Positions 1 through 8,828 of a stretch of 64,000 bases of DNA are shown here, piece by piece. The notes under the pieces were generated by a model. The model was not told where the DNA came from, made no database searches, and saw nothing but the letters and a program-made list of their open reading frames with translations. Numbering within the stretch: the stretch's first letter is position 1; every line of letters starts with the position of its first letter. Position numbers and translations under genes: made by a program. The stretch is from CAWAPS01 sp963783945 (GTDB lineage Bacteria; Actinomycetota; Acidimicrobiia; Acidimicrobiales; Palsa-688): contig CAWAPS010000019.1 of NCBI GenBank assembly GCA_963783945.1, positions 248,001 to 312,000 on the forward strand, written 5' to 3'.

Positions 1-2
1 CC

Positions 3-800
3 TACGGCGTTATAGGTGATGAGGCAAAGCGCGCCGAGTACGACGAGTTTCGGCGAGCCGTTGCCGGCGCCGCCCTGCGGGGACGCGACCGCGGGCAGGC
101 GAGCCGCGGCGACGGACCGGCATGGCCCCGCTTCGACACACGCGACTTTGCCCGGGGCGACGATCAGGCGTGGACGATGTTCGACGGCTCGACCTGGTCA
201 ACCTTCGACGTCGACGGTCTCGATGGCCTCTTCGGCGGCGTGATGGCGGATGGCCATCGTTCCTCCTCGGTGCCGCGGCGAGGAAATGATCTGGAAGCGG
301 TGCTCGAGGTCGATTTCGAGGACGCGGTGCACGGCCTGACAACCGAGGTGACCGTCAGTGGCCCCGACGGGGCCCGAACCTTCAAAGTACGCGTGCCCGC
401 GGGGGTCGACGACGGCCAGAGGCTCCGACTCGCCGGCAAGGGCGGTCCGGGTGCGAACGGTGGACCGGCGGGTGACCTTTACGCCGTCCTACGGGTCGGG
501 TCACACCCCGTCTTCGGGCGCCGCGGGCAGGACTTGACCGTCGAGGTCCCGATCAGCTGGCCCGAGGCGGTCCTCGGCGCCGATGTCCAGGTGCCAACCC
601 TGGAGGGGCCCAGCGTTCGGGTGCGGGTACCGGCCGGCACCCCCGACGGGCGGGTCCTCCGGGTCCGCGGCCACGGCGTGCAAGCTGGCAAGAACCGTGG
701 GGACCTCCTCGTTCGTATCCACCTCACGGTGCCGACCCACCTCACCGATGAGCAGAAGACCGCGGTGGAGGCCGCAGCCGACGCCTTCAAGGCGGCCTGA
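3..800 (+). CDS. DnaJ/CbpA-type co-chaperone, 5' truncated by window edge
   Basis: The reading frame is open from the window edge, so the annotated ATG at 177 is internal. The first codons read YGVIGDEAKRAEYDEFRR, matching the end of a J-domain (helices III-IV). A short Gly/Phe region (FDGSTWSTF, GLFGG) follows, then two C-terminal substrate-binding beta domains from about nt 295 to 780. There is no CxxCxGxG zinc-finger repeat, so this is a type II (CbpA-like) J-protein. Known role of the family: it stimulates DnaK ATPase and delivers unfolded clients. The HPD motif lies upstream of the window and cannot be checked. It ends in TGA at 798-800 and seems to close an upstream chaperone operon unrelated to the genes that follow. 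Confidence 0.85.
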   Translation, partial: YGVIGDEAKRAEYDEFRRAVAGAALRGRDRGQASRGDGPAWPRFDTRDFARGDDQAWTMFDGSTWSTFDVDGLDGLFGGVMADGHRSSSVPRRGNDLEAVLEVDFEDAVHGLTTEVTVSGPDGARTFKVRVPAGVDDGQRLRLAGKGGPGANGGPAGDLYAVLRVGSHPVFGRRGQDLTVEVPISWPEAVLGADVQVPTLEGPSVRVRVPAGTPDGRVLRVRGHGVQAGKNRGDLLVRIHLTVPTHLTDEQKTAVEAAADAFKAA

Positions 801-908
801 GCCTCTCCTGACCGGCCTGAGCCAGCCCGGTTGCCGCCCCGGTCCGGCCGGCGGGAGAGAACGGGTTGGAACCGCCACCGTCTGATTCATGTTCTCGGCA
901 ACTCAAGA

Positions 909-972
909 TGTCTCGACCCAGTCCAGGGAAGTTGCCCTGGCTGAATTGCTGTACTCACAAGTCGTCGAGACA
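909..972. other. Nested hairpin in the intergenic region
   Basis: The 352-nt stretch between the DnaJ-like gene and the amidohydrolase holds no convincing gene. It contains a nested inverted repeat: TGTCTCGAC (909-917) pairs perfectly with GTCGAGACA (964-972). Inside it CCAGGG (923-928) pairs with CCCTGG (935-940). There is no T-tract, so a classical terminator is not evident. It may be an RNA structure or a protein-binding site. Confidence 0.4.
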
Positions 973-1050
973 CCTCGGAGGATGGGCACGGATTGGGGTC
1001 GGCGGGGCGCGGAGGTCCAGTTCAGGACGGCAATAGTTTGAAAGCTCCGC

Positions 1051-1079
1051 TTGCGTATTTACCCACCCTCAGCTATGGT
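1051..1079 (+). promoter_or_regulatory. Putative sigma70-type promoter
   Basis: TTGCGT (1051-1056) and TATGGT (1074-1079) are separated by 17 bp, 74 nt upstream of the preferred GTG start of the amidohydrolase. If real, it rules out the longer reading frame that begins at 1051. Prediction from consensus only. Confidence 0.35.
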
Positions 1080-1152
1080 GATGGCCAGGCGCGTTCAGCA
1101 TGGGGCCTCGGAGACGAGGGTCCCGTGCCGCTCCGTGACAAGGAGGTTGACC

Positions 1153-2277
1153 GTGGACAAGATCTGGGCTAACTCGGGTGATTCTCATTTGGTGGAGCCG
1201 GATGATCTCTTTGCCGAGAGCTTGCCGCCCGCTTTGGCTGAGCGCATGCCGCGCAGCGTCAAGGATGAGGATGGGGGGTGGGAGACGATCTTTGTGGACG
1301 GCCAGCAGTTCCGGCGGCGGATGCCCCGTGTCGGCGTGCAGTTGACTGATGAGCAGGGGCGGACGGTGTCTGAGCGCGCTCCGGGAGCTAATGATCGGGC
1401 GTTGCGATTGCTGGATCTCGATGAGGAGGGGGTCTGGGCCGAGTTGATCTATCCGTCCCTCGGGATCTGGACTTCTTCGATTCGCGATCCGCAGTTGCTG
1501 GCGGCGGGGGCTCGGGCGATCAATGATTGGGCCATCGATTTTCAGCGGTTCTCGCCCCGGTACATTTGCGCCGCGACCATTCCGTTTCTGACCGTGGAGT
1601 CGGCCGTGGCCGAGGTGGAGCGGGCGGCCGGCCTCGGGTTTTACGCCGCGTCCTTGCCGGTGAAGCCCTCCATCGACGGTGACGACTGGAATCGGGAGTC
1701 GTGGGAACCGATGTGGGCGGCGCTGGAGGAGACCGGGATGGTCGTGTCGTACCACATCGGCAGTGAACCGCACGAGGCGGACAAGTCCAACGGCATCTAT
1801 TTTCGGGGGCCGGGTGGGGCGCTCTTGAACTATATGGAGACCACTTATGGGGGTCAGCGGGCTATCTCCAAGATGATCGCCAGCGGGGTGTTCGACCGTC
1901 ATCCCAGTTTGCGGGCCATTGTTTCCGAGGGCGGTGCGACCTGGGGGCCGTTCGTGGCCGACCGGCTGGACGAGGCTTACCGTCAGCACGCTCCTATGGT
2001 CCGGCCCCAGTTGAGCCGGCTGCCCAGTGAGTACCTCTACGAAAATGTGTACGCCTCGTTCCAGCACGACCGCTCCGCGGTGGCGGCGGTGACGGGAATG
2101 GGATGGCGTAACGTGTGCTGGGGCAGCGACTACCCCCACACCGAGGGCACATTCGGGCACAGCCAGAAAACCCTGCACGAGCTGTTCGACGATCTCGACG
2201 CCGCCACCCGCCTCCGGATCACCCAGGGCGCGTTCAAAGAGCTCTTCCCCCACATACCACCCGTACCGGTAGCTTGA
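1153..2277 (+). CDS. Amidohydrolase-family (PF04909-like) TIM-barrel hydrolase or decarboxylase
   Basis: This 374-residue protein has the hallmarks of the amidohydrolase-2 group, which hydrolyses or decarboxylates small (often aromatic) acids with an active-site metal. The N-terminal metal motif is reduced to DSHLVEP near residue 10. A mid-barrel His lies in VSYHIGSEP and the C-terminal metal Asp in CWGSDYPHTEG. I chose GTG 1153 because AGGAGG (1141-1146) lies 6 nt upstream. The frame is open back to 1051, but that part overlaps a likely promoter and lacks family similarity. Codon third positions move from G/T-rich at the start to C/A-rich at the end. It precedes the thiolase/CoA-transferase operon by 99 nt and may be its first gene. 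Substrate unknown. Confidence 0.8.
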   Translation: MDKIWANSGDSHLVEPDDLFAESLPPALAERMPRSVKDEDGGWETIFVDGQQFRRRMPRVGVQLTDEQGRTVSERAPGANDRALRLLDLDEEGVWAELIYPSLGIWTSSIRDPQLLAAGARAINDWAIDFQRFSPRYICAATIPFLTVESAVAEVERAAGLGFYAASLPVKPSIDGDDWNRESWEPMWAALEETGMVVSYHIGSEPHEADKSNGIYFRGPGGALLNYMETTYGGQRAISKMIASGVFDRHPSLRAIVSEGGATWGPFVADRLDEAYRQHAPMVRPQLSRLPSEYLYENVYASFQHDRSAVAAVTGMGWRNVCWGSDYPHTEGTFGHSQKTLHELFDDLDAATRLRITQGAFKELFPHIPPVPVA

Positions 2278-2376
2278 GTACAACCGGGCGTCGAAGGGTG
2301 CGCGCCAGGGCGGCCGCTCCACCGGACGACCCGGGTCGGGGCTGAGAGCGACCGCAGGTCACACGAGACCGGGAAC

Positions 2377-3537
2377 ATGAGCGACACAGACGGGGCGGCG
2401 ATCGTCGGTATCGGGGCGACCGATTACTACCGACGAGGCCGGTCACTGCCCCTGACGCTCACCGAGCTCGCCGGGCAGGCGATTCTCGCCGCGGTCGACG
2501 ATGCGGGCCTGTCGGTCACCGACATAGACGGCTTCACCTATTTTGCCGGCGGCTTCGACACCGGGACGCTCACCCAGACCCTCGGCATACCTGAGATCCG
2601 CTTCAGCGCCGTGATGATGGGCGGTGGGAGCGGCTCGGCGGGCTCCGTGGGGCTGGCGGCCGCCGCTATCGCGTCCGGACAGGCCGATGTGGTTCTCAGC
2701 CTGATGACAACCCAGCAGGCCACCACCCGTTTTGGCCGGGCGTTCGCTCGGGCTTCGAGCAGCCACAGCGATTTCACCATCCCGTTTGGCGCCATCGCAC
2801 CCGGACAGTTCAATGCCTTGATCGCGCAGCGCCACATGCACCTTTACGGCACCAGGAGGGAGCACTTCGCCGAGGTGTGCCTGACCCAGCGGGCCAACGC
2901 CGCGACCCGACCCAAGGCCCTGTACAGGGAGCCTCTCACCCTGGAGGAGTACTTTTCCGCCCGGATGATCTCCGCTCCTCTGTGCATGTTCGACTACACG
3001 ATGGAAAGCGACGGTGCGGTAGCGGTCATCACCACGAGTGCCGAACGGGCCGGGGACCTCCGCCGGATGCCGGTGCACATTCTCGCCGCGGCCCAAGGCG
3101 GAGACGGTCGATCCGGCCGGGGCTTCACCTGGCAAGGGATGCCCGACGACATCTTTCCCACCGCGGGCCACGAGAGCGTGGCAAACATGCTCTACGAGCG
3201 CGGTGGTATATCGAGCGGCGACGTGGACGTGGCGCTGCTGTATGACCACTTCTCCCCCATGGTTCTGCTGCAGCTCGAGGACTACGGATTCTGCGGCCGG
3301 GGCGAAAGTGGAGCGTTCGTGGAGGAAGGAAACATCCGTTGGCCCGACGGTTCGATTCCGGTGAACACCCACGGCGGGAATCTGTCAGAGGCCTACGTCC
3401 TCGGCATGACGCACGTGGTCGAGGCGGTCGAACAGCTCCGCGGCACTGCTATAAATCAAGTGCCCGACGCGGAGGTGGCGCTGGTAACCGGGGGTCCGTC
3501 CCACGTTCCGCTCAGCGCCCTCTTGCTCAGAAAATAG
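2377..3537 (+). CDS. Thiolase-fold protein, SCP-x/Ltp2-like, without nucleophilic Cys
   Basis: A 386-residue thiolase superfamily protein starting AIVGIGATDYYRRG. Where biosynthetic and degradative thiolases carry the active-site Cys, this one reads MMGGGSGSAGSVG, with no Cys. The C-terminal His motif is kept as NTHGGNLSEAY (near residue 331). This combination is typical of lipid-transfer or Ltp2-like proteins. In actinobacterial steroid degradation, Ltp2 works with a DUF35 partner as a retro-aldolase rather than a thiolase. The gene is paralogous to 6119-7285, with about half the residues alike by eye. It lies 12 nt upstream of the tandem CoA transferase, so the two are probably co-transcribed. 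A role in C-C cleavage of a CoA thioester is inferred; classical thiolysis is unlikely without the Cys. Confidence 0.8.
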   Translation: MSDTDGAAIVGIGATDYYRRGRSLPLTLTELAGQAILAAVDDAGLSVTDIDGFTYFAGGFDTGTLTQTLGIPEIRFSAVMMGGGSGSAGSVGLAAAAIASGQADVVLSLMTTQQATTRFGRAFARASSSHSDFTIPFGAIAPGQFNALIAQRHMHLYGTRREHFAEVCLTQRANAATRPKALYREPLTLEEYFSARMISAPLCMFDYTMESDGAVAVITTSAERAGDLRRMPVHILAAAQGGDGRSGRGFTWQGMPDDIFPTAGHESVANMLYERGGISSGDVDVALLYDHFSPMVLLQLEDYGFCGRGESGAFVEEGNIRWPDGSIPVNTHGGNLSEAYVLGMTHVVEAVEQLRGTAINQVPDAEVALVTGGPSHVPLSALLLRK

Positions 3538-3549
3538 GTAACTGTAGAC

Positions 3550-6060
3550 ATGGCTGACATGGGTCAAGGGACGGGGCGAGGGACGGGGCGAGGGGCGCGG
3601 CCCCCAGCAGGAGCTGAGGGTTTGGCCTCCCTACCGGGCCAGCTTCTCGCCGGTATACGGCTCATCGATATCTCCCAAACGTCGGCCGGGGCTCGGGTCT
3701 CGCACTTCTTTGCCGATTACGGAGCCGAGGTGGTGTTCGTGGAGCCGGCGGGCGGTAGCCCGCTGCGGCACGATCCGGGCTGGCCATACCTTGGGCGGGG
3801 CAAGCAGAGCGTCGTGGCCGATCTGAGGACCGCCGAGGGTCTCGACCTGGTACGACGGTTGGCCCAGGACGCCGATGTGCTGGTGGAGACCTTCCGGCCG
3901 GGGGTGCTCGATCGGATGGGGCTTGGCTACGACTCGCTGCGACCGCGGAACCCTGGCCTGGTGGTGACGTCGATCACGGGATTCGGTCGCACGGGACCGT
4001 GGGCCGGTCTCAAGGGCTACGAGGGGATCGTCATGGCCAAGGTCGGTGCCTTCGAGGGATTCCAGCGGGGGTCCAGACGGCCTGGCCCGACCTTCGCCGC
4101 CGTGCCGTACTGCTCATATACCGCGGCGCATATGGCCATTCAGGGAACCATGGCGGCCCTGTACGAGCGGGAGAACACCGGCGAGGGCCAGCAGGTGGAG
4201 GCCAACCTGGTGCAGGGCTACGCCACCATGGACCCGTGGTGCTGGTATCAGGAGTTCGTGGCGGACCGGTACCCGGGGGCTTTGACCATTGCCGAGGCAT
4301 ATGACGCGGACGGCAACCCCAACTCGTGGTCGATATTCACCCTGCTGATTGCCCTGACCGGTGACGCGGTCTGGCTGCAGTTCTCCCAGAACTTCCCCCA
4401 TCTGTTCGCGTCGCTGGCCCGGGCGGTGGGCGTCGAGGACATCATGGACCATCCGAAGTGGACCGGTATGCCGGACTTCGAGGATGTCAATGACCGGGTC
4501 AGCCTGTGGAACCGGATGCTTATCGCGGCCCGGGACCTGACCTACGAGGATTGGCAGGCGAAGTTCGATAGCGATCGCAACCTCTTCGCCGAGATGTTCC
4601 GGCGCGGGGCAGACGTGCTTCGACACCCGCAGCTGGTTGACAACGGCTGGGTGGCAACCGGTATCGACCCCAAGCACGGTCCGCTGACCCAGCCGGCCCG
4701 CATGGTCCGTGTCGAGGGCGAACCCAAGTGGACGGCTCCTCCGGCACCGGGGGTCAACGAACACGACCCGGCGGTCCTCGAACCCCGGTCGGTCTCCCGG
4801 GGAGAGCATGCGAGCCCGGCTCCGGTTGGGCGGCGTCCGCTCGAGGGGGTGACGATCGTCGACCTCTGCGTCATGTTCGCCGCGCCCTACGCCACGAGCA
4901 TGCTCAGTGATCTGGGCGCCCGGGTCATCCACGTGGAACGACTCGAGGGAGATCCCATACGGGTTCTCGGGGGCTTTCCTGAGGTTGGCGGGATGAAGGT
5001 CATGCAGGGCAAGCAGAGCATCGCAATCGACCTGAGCCAGCCGGAGGGACGGGAGATCCTGATGCGCCTCCTTGCTCGCAGCGACGGGGTCCTCCACGGG
5101 TTCCGCGCCGGAGTGGCCCAGAAGATGGGCCTGGACGGGGCGTCCCTCCGGGCCGCCTTCCCCCACCTCGTATATCTGGACGCGACGGGATACGGGACCA
5201 CGGGTTCATACGGGGACCGTCCGGCGTACGCCAACTCGATCGCCGCCGCCGGTGGTGTCACTCTGCGAAACGCGGGTGACAGCTTGGGTGACAACGACGG
5301 CGTGACCCTGCCGGAGATAAAGGAGCGGTCCAAGATCCTGGGCAGTTTCACCGCGTCGCGGGGCACCAACGCCGACGGCTTGTCGGCGGTGACGACGGCG
5401 AGTGCCCTGGCGATGGCCATCCTGGCCCAGAAACGGGGGCGACCGGTCCACATGGAGACGACGATGCTCTCGTCGACGTCACATGTCGTCTACGACGACG
5501 TGATCAGCTACGAATCCAAGGTCCCAGTCGAGCCGGACCCGCTGCTGCTCGGATTCAGCTCGCTCTACCGGCTGTACGAAGCGGCCGACGGCTGGATCTT
5601 CCTGGCCTGTGTCAACGATCAGGAGTGGGCGGCTTTGGTGGGCGTCCTTCTGCCATTCGTCGATCTGGAGGGGGACGGACGGTTCTCCACCGGCGAGGCC
5701 CGCCGGACCAATGACGGGATTCTGGGCGAGGTCCTGGCCGGGGTGTTCGCCGAGCGAGAGGCCGGATACTGGGAAGCATCTCTCACGGATGCGGATGTGG
5801 CGTGCGCGGTGTCGGCCACCGAGACCTCCGAGAGAATCCTCATGGGTGGAATCGGACGCCAATCAGATTATGTGACGACGGTCGACCACCCCACTTACGA
5901 CGACCATCCCCGTCTGACGCCTCTCGTTCGTTTCTCCCGGTCGTCGACCATTGCCGGCCCGGGGTGCCTGGCCGGCCAGCACACCGACGCCATACTCGAC
6001 GAGCTGGGCTACGGGCAGGACGAGGTGGCCGGCCTGAGGGAAAAACAGGTGATCCTGTGA
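3550..6060 (+). CDS. Tandem-domain CoA-transferase family III (CaiB/BaiF-like)
   Basis: At 836 residues it is twice the usual family length. Two complete CaiB/BaiF units lie at about residues 30-400 and 428-830, joined by a Pro-rich linker. Each begins with the typical strand (GIRLIDISQTSAGARVSH; GVTIVDLCVMFAAPY) and carries the ETFRPGVLDRMGLGY-like signature or a variant of it. The family moves CoA between carboxylic acids through an aspartyl-CoA intermediate. In the N-terminal unit the position of the catalytic Asp is Ser189 (PYCSYTAAH). In the C-terminal unit Asp609 is present (TNADGLSAV). Family III enzymes are interlocked dimers, so the fusion may form the ring within one chain with a single active site. 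It is flanked by two thiolase-fold paralogues and probably activates the substrate they cleave. Confidence 0.88.
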   Translation: MADMGQGTGRGTGRGARPPAGAEGLASLPGQLLAGIRLIDISQTSAGARVSHFFADYGAEVVFVEPAGGSPLRHDPGWPYLGRGKQSVVADLRTAEGLDLVRRLAQDADVLVETFRPGVLDRMGLGYDSLRPRNPGLVVTSITGFGRTGPWAGLKGYEGIVMAKVGAFEGFQRGSRRPGPTFAAVPYCSYTAAHMAIQGTMAALYERENTGEGQQVEANLVQGYATMDPWCWYQEFVADRYPGALTIAEAYDADGNPNSWSIFTLLIALTGDAVWLQFSQNFPHLFASLARAVGVEDIMDHPKWTGMPDFEDVNDRVSLWNRMLIAARDLTYEDWQAKFDSDRNLFAEMFRRGADVLRHPQLVDNGWVATGIDPKHGPLTQPARMVRVEGEPKWTAPPAPGVNEHDPAVLEPRSVSRGEHASPAPVGRRPLEGVTIVDLCVMFAAPYATSMLSDLGARVIHVERLEGDPIRVLGGFPEVGGMKVMQGKQSIAIDLSQPEGREILMRLLARSDGVLHGFRAGVAQKMGLDGASLRAAFPHLVYLDATGYGTTGSYGDRPAYANSIAAAGGVTLRNAGDSLGDNDGVTLPEIKERSKILGSFTASRGTNADGLSAVTTASALAMAILAQKRGRPVHMETTMLSSTSHVVYDDVISYESKVPVEPDPLLLGFSSLYRLYEAADGWIFLACVNDQEWAALVGVLLPFVDLEGDGRFSTGEARRTNDGILGEVLAGVFAEREAGYWEASLTDADVACAVSATETSERILMGGIGRQSDYVTTVDHPTYDDHPRLTPLVRFSRSSTIAGPGCLAGQHTDAILDELGYGQDEVAGLREKQVIL

Positions 6061-6118
6061 GTCCTCTCGTCCAAGCTAGGGAGCCGATGGTGACCGCCGC
6101 GACGTCGGGACCGGCGAG

Positions 6119-7285
6119 GTGGTGACACTCAAGGACAAGACGGCCATAGTCGGCGTCGGTTGCACACCGTATTACCGCCGGGGCCAGTCCCTCCCCCAGA
6201 CCGAGCTCGAGCTGTTGGGCAAAGCGGTCCTGGCCGCCACCGACGATGCCGGCCTCTCTGTAGACGACATCGACGGATTTGCCTGTCATTCCGGCTCGCT
6301 TGACCTGGGGATGGTCGCCCAGACCCTGGGCCTCAAGCAACTCCGCTTCGGCGCCTCGGTAACTGGTGGGGGCAACGGGGCGCCGGGATCGGTTGGGCTG
6401 GCCGCGGTCGCGGTGTCGTCCGGGCAGGCGAACGTGGTGGTCAGCGCCAGCAGCGTCCAGCAGGCCACCGGCCGAATGTCCTCCGCGTACGCCAATCATG
6501 CCCCGACTGCTCTGGACTCCTTCCTGAGTCCCTATGGACTCTTCGCTCCGGGCCAGATGGCCGCGCTGATCGCCCGCCGGCAGATGCACCGGTACGGCAT
6601 CACACGTGAGCACTATGCCGAGGTGGCCATCAGCCAGCGAAGCAATGCCATCCGCCGGCCCAGCTCTCTTCTGCAGCAGCCGCTCAGCCTCGATGACTAC
6701 TTCAGTGCCCGCATGGTGGCCGACCCGTTGTGCCTATTCGACTACGCGCTGGAGAGCGACGGAGCGGTGGCCATCGTGACGACGAGCTCCGAGCGGGCGC
6801 GAGATCTTCGACAGCGGCCAGTGCACGTGTCGGCCGCGGCGACTGGGGGGGACGGTAGGTGGGGCCGAGGTGTCTCCTGGATGGGTATGCCCGATGACAT
6901 CTTTGCCAGAGGCCCTGCCGTGCCGACGGCGAGGCGGCTCTACGCCCAAGCCGAGGTCGGACCGGCCGATGTCGACGTGGCCCTATTCTTCGACCACTTC
7001 ACTCCTGCTGTCCTGGCTCAGCTGGAGATGTACGGATTCTGTGGGGAGGGAGAAAGCGGAGCCTTCGTCGCCGATGGCAACATCAGGTGGCCTTCCGGGT
7101 CGATCCCGGTCAACACCCACGGGGGAAATCTCTCCGAGGCGTTTGTCGTCGGTATGACCCATGTCAAAGAAGCGGTGGAACAGCTGCGAGGCACGGCAGT
7201 AAACCAGGTTGACGGTGCCGAGATCGCACTCGTAGGAGCGACGGCCACCACGCTGCCGGTCGGCTCGCTCATTCTCCGGAGGTAG
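6119..7285 (+). CDS. Thiolase-fold protein, paralogue of 2377-3537, no nucleophilic Cys
   Basis: This 388-residue protein starts AIVGVGCTPYYRRGQSLP and keeps the domain order of the gene at 2377. The nucleophile region reads VTGGGNGAPGSVG, again without Cys, and the C-terminal motif is NTHGGNLSEAF. Two GTG codons occur in tandem (6119 and 6122); neither has a strong ribosome-binding site, and the preceding gene ends 58 nt upstream. The stop is only 5 nt before a DUF35 gene. Known for the family: Ltp2-type proteins need a DUF35 partner for activity. It may work with that partner, or form a heteromer with its paralogue. The natural fusion at 38407-40101 supports a DUF35-thiolase complex. Confidence 0.8.
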   Translation: MVTLKDKTAIVGVGCTPYYRRGQSLPQTELELLGKAVLAATDDAGLSVDDIDGFACHSGSLDLGMVAQTLGLKQLRFGASVTGGGNGAPGSVGLAAVAVSSGQANVVVSASSVQQATGRMSSAYANHAPTALDSFLSPYGLFAPGQMAALIARRQMHRYGITREHYAEVAISQRSNAIRRPSSLLQQPLSLDDYFSARMVADPLCLFDYALESDGAVAIVTTSSERARDLRQRPVHVSAAATGGDGRWGRGVSWMGMPDDIFARGPAVPTARRLYAQAEVGPADVDVALFFDHFTPAVLAQLEMYGFCGEGESGAFVADGNIRWPSGSIPVNTHGGNLSEAFVVGMTHVKEAVEQLRGTAVNQVDGAEIALVGATATTLPVGSLILRR

Positions 7286-7290
7286 CCAGA

Positions 7291-7734
7291 TTGTCGAAAA
7301 CTGAAGCCAGCCTGTTCCCGCCGGGGCTCACCGAGCTAACTCCCGACAGGTGGACGGCACCGTTCTGGGACGCGGCCAAGGAGCACCGGTTGGTAGCTCC
7401 CCAATGCCGGCAGTGTCTCACCTTCCGGATGCCGCCCACACCCTTCTGCCCGAACTGCCGGGCCCAGGATGTCGATTGGGTGCAACTGTCCGGCCGGGGC
7501 ACCGTCTACACCTTCACCGTGGCTCACCACCCCGTCGTCCCAGAGCTGAAGGACAGCGTGCCCTACGTGATCGCGGTGGTCAGCCTCGAAGGAGCCGGCG
7601 ACGCCCGCCTCATAACCAACGTCGTGGGCTGCAGCCCCGAGGCGGTGCAGATCGACGTACCGGTGCAGGTCGTCTGGGACGACCGGCCAGACGGATCGAC
7701 CGTACCGCGATTCGTTCTGGCTCCGGTCGACTAG
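7291..7734 (+). CDS. DUF35 OB-fold protein with rubredoxin-like zinc ribbon
   Basis: A 147-residue protein with an N-terminal zinc ribbon formed by Cys39, Cys42, Cys53 and Cys56 (CRQCLTF, FCPNC), followed by an OB-fold ACP/CoA-associated domain (GRGTVYTFTVAHHP onward). The start is TTG 7291 with GGAGG at 7278-7282. The stop TAG (7732-7734) shares one base with the GTG start of the next gene, implying translational coupling. DUF35 proteins pair with thiolase-fold enzymes and bind acyl-CoA; in steroid side-chain degradation such a domain completes the Ltp2 aldolase. Position directly after a Cys-less thiolase-fold gene suggests the same role here. Confidence 0.85.
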   Translation: MSKTEASLFPPGLTELTPDRWTAPFWDAAKEHRLVAPQCRQCLTFRMPPTPFCPNCRAQDVDWVQLSGRGTVYTFTVAHHPVVPELKDSVPYVIAVVSLEGAGDARLITNVVGCSPEAVQIDVPVQVVWDDRPDGSTVPRFVLAPVD

Positions 7735-8615
7735 TGCCTCGCGTCCTGCTCAACGGCTGCAGCATCTACTACGAGGTCGCCGGAGACGGCGCCCCCCTAC
7801 TCTTCATGCACGGTGGATTCGGGGGGCTTGGCACCGGCGCGGTGACAGCCGAGCCATTTGCCTGGTACGAAGAGTTCACCAAGAAGTACAAGGTGATCAC
7901 CTTCGACCGACGGTCATCAGGTCGGTCGTCTGCCCCCGAAAGCCGGCACAGCCTTGATCTCTTTGCCGACGACGGGCTCGAGCTGCTCCGGCATCTCGGA
8001 ATCCCGGACGCCGTCATATGGGGGGAGTCGGCGGGGGTCGCCATTGCTGTCACGTTCGCCATGCGGCATCCTGACGCCACCCGAGCTCTGATTCTGACCG
8101 ATGGCGCGCCCTGGCTGTCTCGTGATCCCGTGCTGATCCAAGGGCTCGAAGGCCGCATTCGCGTTCTCGAGGACTTCGGTCCCGAGGCCGCCTACCGGGC
8201 CCGCCGCGACGAGGGTCCGGTCGGCCTCAACGTGTTCTCTGCGGCCCGGCCGGCCTCACCGGGTACAGAAGAGGAGGAGCGGGAGATCGGCCGGGCCAAG
8301 ATCCAGGCCCAGTTGCGGGCCGTCGACCGTTCAGAGCGGGTCCGCATGTACGCGGCGGAGCTCAGGACGACCTCGGCCTATGTGGGCTTCGACGTAACCG
8401 AATCATTTCGCCAACTCAGCATGCCGATACTCATCATTTACGGCACGGGCGACACCATCTTTCCTGAGGCCGGCTGGTCGGAGGTTACCGCGACCATGGG
8501 AAACGTGGAGTATGTCGCGCTCGAAGGCGCGGAACACGGCTGTGGCCGGGAGCCACAAGCGATCGAACTCGTCGCTGCGTTCCTGTCCCGGGTGGCTGCG
8601 GCCAAACCGGCGTAA
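7734..8615 (+). CDS. Alpha/beta-fold hydrolase
   Basis: A 293-residue serine hydrolase. The oxyanion region LLFMHGGFGG precedes the nucleophile elbow GESAG. An acid is available in IIYGTGDTIFPE and the catalytic His in EGAEHGCG. The start is the GTG at 7734, which overlaps the stop of the DUF35 gene by one base. The same frame is open upstream to 7350, but that part runs through the DUF35 gene in another frame and has no hydrolase similarity. The family covers C-C bond hydrolases, esterases and lactonases. As last gene of the operon it may open a ring or release an acid from the pathway intermediate. Confidence 0.85.
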   Translation: MPRVLLNGCSIYYEVAGDGAPLLFMHGGFGGLGTGAVTAEPFAWYEEFTKKYKVITFDRRSSGRSSAPESRHSLDLFADDGLELLRHLGIPDAVIWGESAGVAIAVTFAMRHPDATRALILTDGAPWLSRDPVLIQGLEGRIRVLEDFGPEAAYRARRDEGPVGLNVFSAARPASPGTEEEEREIGRAKIQAQLRAVDRSERVRMYAAELRTTSAYVGFDVTESFRQLSMPILIIYGTGDTIFPEAGWSEVTATMGNVEYVALEGAEHGCGREPQAIELVAAFLSRVAAAKPA

Positions 8616-8788
8616 GCGAGAGGCCGGCCCGCGGCAGCCGGTGTCTGCCGGTCCCCCCGAGACCACATCTGCTACGACACTTCGCGGGTTTCCAAGGGCG
8701 CCCGGTCAACGACGAGGGTACACGCCCGTATCCTCCCGTGCCCCTCGCCCACCGATTAGCGTATTGCTGGTGCCCCGGTTTGCAGGTG

Positions 8789-8801
8789 AGTTCGTCGAAC
8801 T
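8789..8801. promoter_or_regulatory. Palindromic operator candidate upstream of the TetR gene
   Basis: AGTTCG-T-CGAACT is a perfect 6+1+6 palindrome whose end lies 27 nt before the GTG start of the TetR-family gene. TetR regulators usually bind short palindromes near their own promoter, so autoregulation is a reasonable guess. Confidence 0.35.
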
Positions 8802-8828
8802 ACCATCGTCTGGTGACTGGAGGAACAC

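Noticed and set aside
1051..1152. Extension of the first amidohydrolase to 1051
   Set aside because: It covers a probable promoter and lacks similarity; AGGAGG places the start at 1153.
7350..7733. N-terminal extension of the alpha/beta hydrolase
   Set aside because: It overlaps the DUF35 gene in another frame and has no hydrolase similarity; the GTG at 7734 gives a normal start.
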